NCBI GenBank assembly: GCA_026120185.1
Contig: JANUWF010001109.1
Span: 5,262,001 to 5,326,000 of the forward strand
Origin: Voacanga thouarsii
Taxonomy: Eukaryota; Streptophyta; Magnoliopsida; Gentianales; Apocynaceae
Reading direction: 5' to 3'
DNA length: 64,000 bases
Shown: positions 60,490 to 64,000 of the stretch, piece after piece
Layout of the letters: each line of letters starts with the position of its first letter
Position numbering within the stretch: the first letter of the stretch is position 1
The notes under the pieces: generated by a model
Database searches by the model: none
What the model was told of the DNA's origin: nothing
Seen by the model: the letters and a program-made list of their open reading frames with translations, nothing else
Made by a program: the position numbers and the translations under genes

Positions 60490-60670
60490 AAACTTGGAGA
60501 GCCGTTGCCAACGGCTCTCCCCAAGCGAGCTGGCCCACCGGGTCGCGGGCCCAAGCGGCCCGAGGGTTTTACCCCCTGGCCCATACCGGCCTGGGCCCTA
60601 GGCCCGGACCGGCGCACAGTGCGTGGTTTTCCGTGCGGGCCGGCACGGCCCAGCCCACTTGCCATTGCTA
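60490..60670. repeat. Right GC-rich subterminal region of the hAT element
   Basis: GGCCC/GGGCC clusters mirror the left end and run into the terminal inverted repeat ending CCATTGCTA at 60670. An apparent minus-strand frame joining MULE sequence to this region is an insertion artefact. Confidence 0.8.
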
Positions 60671-60866
60671 TTTGTGACTTAAATTCATTTGGTAGCATCC
60701 ATAAAACCTCCATATCATCATCATCGCATAACTCATTCGCAGCATATTGTTGATAAGATCCATAAAGGAATGGATGTCGGAGTGTAATCTTGAATGTCAC
60801 GATTCTCCCTCCCAATCCAAGATAGTTCCGGACCTTTTCAAGTAGTTCAGAGTACGATATCCGACG

Positions 60867-61465
60867 CTAAAGTATCCAGGTTTTTTTGAATAGTCCCATC
60901 AAACCATATAGACCCTCAATAATTCCACTGAATTTGAAAAATCCCCAAAAAAAAAAAAAATAGAGCACAATGGGGGATCCAATGCATTCATGGTTACAAT
61001 ATGGGTACAATCTGGGAAATTTGAGGAAATAATGAAAATGTGCATTGATAATAAACAATGACTTGGAAAATTATACATAAAATCAACCGGAATGCATTCA
61101 TATTGCTTTTCCAAGTAGATCGAAGTCTAAAATCAATAGGCCCAAGTTGAGCTATTCATCAAACACCCATTTCGTAGCAGCATTACACTTTTTTACATCT
61201 GCTTCGAAACGAGATACATCTGTAGATCTAGAAGTTGAAGCCGGTGTCTGTAGATATTGGCTCGCGAAGGTCGCATTCCAAAGATTTTTTTTAAAAAAAA
61301 AAAGACACATAACAATATCCATACCGTGTATACAGATTTAAACAAAGTTCAAAAGCAACAACACAAAAAATAAATGAAGGTGGAATTTTAATCATCCAAA
61401 ATCAACAAAGACAGTTCGCAAATGGTATCTGAAGTACAGAGTATCTTCTAACATCAAAGACACCT
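60867..61465 (-). other. Region between the PMD and MULE genes
   Basis: On the minus strand this lies directly upstream of the first recognisable MULE exon. A splice acceptor-like TTTAG precedes that exon at 60867. I see no supported gene. It may be the MULE 5' leader and first intron. Confidence 0.4.
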
Positions 61466-64000
61466 AATGTGGTAAGAGTATACAAGGACGGCGAGGTTTA
61501 ATCTTTCGTCTTGGTCTCCCACCACCTACAAGCTCATCGCCTTCATGCGCATGATCCGGATCCCGGACTTGCTGGCATGCTGGTGCAGGATTTGGAGGCT
61601 AGTCTGGAGCTAGCACGGGATATGGAAGCTGGTATGGAGTTGGTATGGGATTGAAAATCTGATCTGCTGCAGATGCACCCGGTCTGCGTCGTCGGTGACA
61701 GACTATGCCACGAAAGGGACGTATTGGAAGTTCTTCAATGCAAGAAATGCTTGTTTCCTGAGTCACACACTACGTAGGCTGTGCGAAACAATGCGTGTCT
61801 TGGAACGATGGCCCCACATCCTTATCCTCAAACCAGCCCGCTGTCATACTCGGAGAGTGAACTGGAATGACTACGAAGTCGTGACAAACCAGATCATTTG
61901 ATGACATATCAGTGTGAAAATCATCCCCCCAGCTCCTAAAGTCATCTGTCCCAATCTCGATCTATGTGCCACCTCTCGTCTCCTCCTGAGTCTCAAGCTC
62001 CTGGTGCACCTCCAGTGAGGTAGAGGATGTGCTCGAACTCGGGGTCTCCTGTCCTCATGCCTCACTCCTGGGTGCATACGTCCATCAATAGGATCTCGGG
62101 ACCTCGACGTAGGTTGAGTCACTGCGATGGTTAGCTCGCTTAAATCGACTAGTATTGGTCCAGCATACCTATCGTGTTCCTGATGACATGCTACAAGTTC
62201 TCGAGCATATATATCTCATATGTCAATAAATGCCCTTCGGAACACCGAGTCGACACTGTGAATATGACGTTCAGCCACTGTCATAGCTCGTCGCATAATA
62301 TCAGCTTGAAATCATTATTCAAAAAATTAGTGAATAATTAAAGGTCTTCTCAAGTTATTAACTCCTACATCACCAAATGAATTACATATCATGACAATTG
62401 TACTAAACCTGGTAGGATGATATCACGACGGTAAAGAAACACGAGTAATGGGGTTCCTAATCCGAAGATGGGTACGGTCCCTATACCATTGTATATAATC
62501 TACTATGATTGAAACGCCCATCATACTGGCCTGGATAAGGTCTACTCGATTAGCCCACATCTAAAGATACGACCCATGATATATTCTGTAATATCTAGAG
62601 GGATTGCTTTGCTTATCAACCTCATGCAGGTCAATCCTCGTATTGCAATCCATCGAAATAGACTGAAGCATCTCAAATTATCATATCACTCGTTCTGGAA
62701 AATATAGCTCGACCATCTCCCAACTGATCAGCACTGTATGTGACCTCTAAATATCGGGTCTTTTCAAATAACTAGGGGAGAAGAGACTAACAAAATATGT
62801 CTGATAAGGTTACGAGACAAACTATCATACCATTGTTCAGGAATGTTAGTGTCAAACAAATAAAAAGTTCTAAATAAAATATTTGTATATACTCACATCC
62901 TTATTTGAGAGAGCGTCTAACTGGGAGTGATATGTCATGAGAACATGTATAGACGTCCGATAAAGCTGTACTGGTACATTCCATCGAGCACTATAGGGTG
63001 CAAGCGGTGGGAAATCATCGCGAGGTATACTCCGCTCTAGCCGTACAACCCGAACATGCTTCTATGCCCATAGCTACAACATAATCACAAATGTGTTAGA
63101 CTCATAGCACACATGTTTATAAGATAAAAATAAAATATAAAATATATTTGAATTCGTACCTAGAGTAAGACCATCGGTCCACAAATCTCCTACGCCAACC
63201 TGATAGAAGCGTGGCACAGACATCTATATAGCAATGCTAGAACAACACTACCTCAACTGAGCATCCCACATGCCTCCAAATCCTCGATAAGAGGTAAGTA
63301 TCTCAAGTGAAGCAAGTTTCCTGACTTAGCAGAAAAAAGTAGTCCCCTAATCAATAGGAAGATAAGACAACGAGCACGCTGAATGACGATGTCATCAGTC
63401 GTATTATCACTCAAAGGAAACTCCAAAGCCTTCTCAATATGACCCTTCTTAATCATATTTCCCTGTATGTCCTCGACCTGTGGCCTAATGCCAAGCAGTC
63501 TATCGCAAAGGTTAATCCAGTCAACTTTACTATAGTGATAAAGAGGCCCTATCACCAGATCCCAATCTACCTTAAGGCCCCATAATATCACAACATCCTC
63601 CAGTGTCATCATAGCCTCTCCTAAAGGGAAATGAAATGTATGGGTCTTTTGATGCCATTACTCTACCAGTGCGATAACGAGAGCATGATCAACCTGGATA
63701 TGTCCAACTCGCCTAACTCCACTAAAATTAGCCCTATCCACTAACTCTGCCATTCTACCAGAAAGGGGCATATGCTCTCAAAATGCGGAATCGTAGCATC
63801 TATATACCAATGAAATCTCACAGCACGCTAATCACCAGACCATATCAAAGATGAACGATGACTCGACTGAAGAGATAATAAACCATCAACGAGAGGCTTC
63901 GGATGGATATCTATGTGCATGTGATCTATTGTAACTATTTAAATTAGGATCATACAAATAAACTACGATTGTATCTATGCGCATGATTAGCAGTCAAAAT
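61466..64000 (-). pseudogene. Plant mobile domain (PMD) gene, eroded, running off the window
   Basis: Read on the minus strand, the N-terminal part (about 63760-63660) has ANFSGVRRVGHIQVDHALVI. A TAA at 63658-63660 then stands in place of the usual Trp/Arg codon. The 63612-63253 frame carries the strongest PMD block: TLEDVVILWGLKVDWDLVIG, DWINLCDRLLGIRP, and RCLIFLLIRGLLFSAKSGNL. Further pieces in other frames follow: VLALLYRCLCHASIRLA (about 63225), WNVPVQLYRTSIHVLMTYHS (about 62990-62930), and MWANRVDLIQASMMG with VDYIQWYRDRTHLRIRNP (about 62570-62460). A short basic tail, GRPRRKIKPRRPCIL, ends at the stop 61466-61468. PMD proteins (aminotransferase-like, as in MAIN and PP7-long-form homologues) occur both as host genes and as passengers of MULEs and gypsy elements. 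The adjacent same-strand MULE suggests the passenger form. Several stops are present, some possibly within introns. Confidence 0.75.

Larger units (their letters stand above)
57371..60670 (-). mobile_element. hAT DNA transposon inserted in the MULE
   Basis: This 3300-base element has terminal inverted repeats: TAGCAATGGCTAATGGGCC at the left and, inverted, TAGCAATGGCAAGTGGGCT at the right. It is flanked by an 8-base target duplication, TCTGTGAC (57363-57370) and TTTGTGAC (60671-60678), with one mismatch. The 8-base size is typical of hAT elements. The terminal 150-190 bases on both sides are very GC-rich with GGGCC/GGCCC clusters, unlike the AT-rich middle. It encodes a broken BED-finger hAT transposase on the minus strand. 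Confidence 0.93.
54828..60866 (-). pseudogene. Mutator-like element (MULE) transposase, split by a hAT insertion
   Basis: Read on the minus strand, the N-terminal exon (60866-60679) starts RRISYSELLEKVRNYLGLGG and ends NEFKSQ. It continues after the hAT element from 57362. A Ser/Asn/Thr-rich linker follows (57333-56665). The MuDR-type DNA-binding domain is at 56661-56413, with its Cys/His residues. The MULE transposase core is at 56070-55528, where the first Asp is in VVSIDKTHL, the second Asp in CLISDKHKGI, and the ESWSWFLKLL helix is present. The RRYGSMTTSLSKCMN block (about 55510) leads to an eroded SWIM zinc finger. A terminal intact zinc knuckle, CSNCHKGGHTRRNC (about 54863-54904), precedes the stop at 54828-54830. 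Stops and frameshifts occur throughout, so it is inactive. It would have cut and pasted Mutator-type DNA elements. Terminal inverted repeats were not found. Confidence 0.88.

Noticed and set aside
60423..60815. 130-residue minus-strand frame spanning MULE and hAT sequence
   Set aside because: It is an accidental fusion of the MULE N-terminal exon with the hAT terminal region across the insertion boundary.

Overview
This is plant nuclear DNA, almost certainly from a flowering plant and probably a eudicot. It is AT-rich, has no compact gene order, and is packed with nested LTR retrotransposons whose primer-binding sites match the plant initiator-Met tRNA. It also holds an RPM1-like CC-NB-LRR (NLR) relic, a Mutator-like element, a hAT element and a plant mobile domain gene. 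I found no intact cellular protein-coding gene. Every recognisable coding region is broken by stops, frameshifts or deletions, or is a fragment.

Positions 1-28122 hold a set of nested insertions. The outer layer is an old non-autonomous Ty3/gypsy element on the minus strand (about 905-28122). Each of its LTRs was later split by a Copia element. Copia-1 (2185-11441, target duplication GATTA) sits in the left LTR. Copia-2, a Sirevirus-like element (15725-27983), sits in the right LTR. A solo LTR of the Copia-1 family (17912-19929, target duplication TGTTC) then landed in the gag of Copia-2. The left edge of Copia-2 is a deletion junction with a GTTGC microhomology.

Positions 28123-41523 start with a fragment of another Ty3/gypsy gag on the minus strand. 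Copia-3 (29042-38176, target duplication ACAAC, two 1737-base LTRs) interrupts its upstream side. Beyond Copia-3 lies a long stretch that may be the LTR belonging to that gag.

Positions 41524-54650 are a decayed resistance-gene neighbourhood. A segmental duplication (about 42420-44510) carries a SINE in one copy only, with a clean 10-base target duplication. Next come a CC-NB-LRR pseudogene lacking its P-loop (45191-47641), two smaller NLR 3' fragments (49308-49390 and 52625-53110), LINE remnants, a degraded gag-like gene, and two adjacent exons of valyl-tRNA synthetase with no rest of the gene.

Positions 54651-64000, all on the minus strand, hold a Mutator-like transposase relic (54828-60866). 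It is interrupted by a 3.3-kb hAT element (57371-60670) with an 8-base target duplication and very GC-rich ends. Upstream of it is a plant mobile domain (PMD) pseudogene (61466 to beyond the window). No new biological system stands out. The value of the window is its readable order of insertions and deletions.
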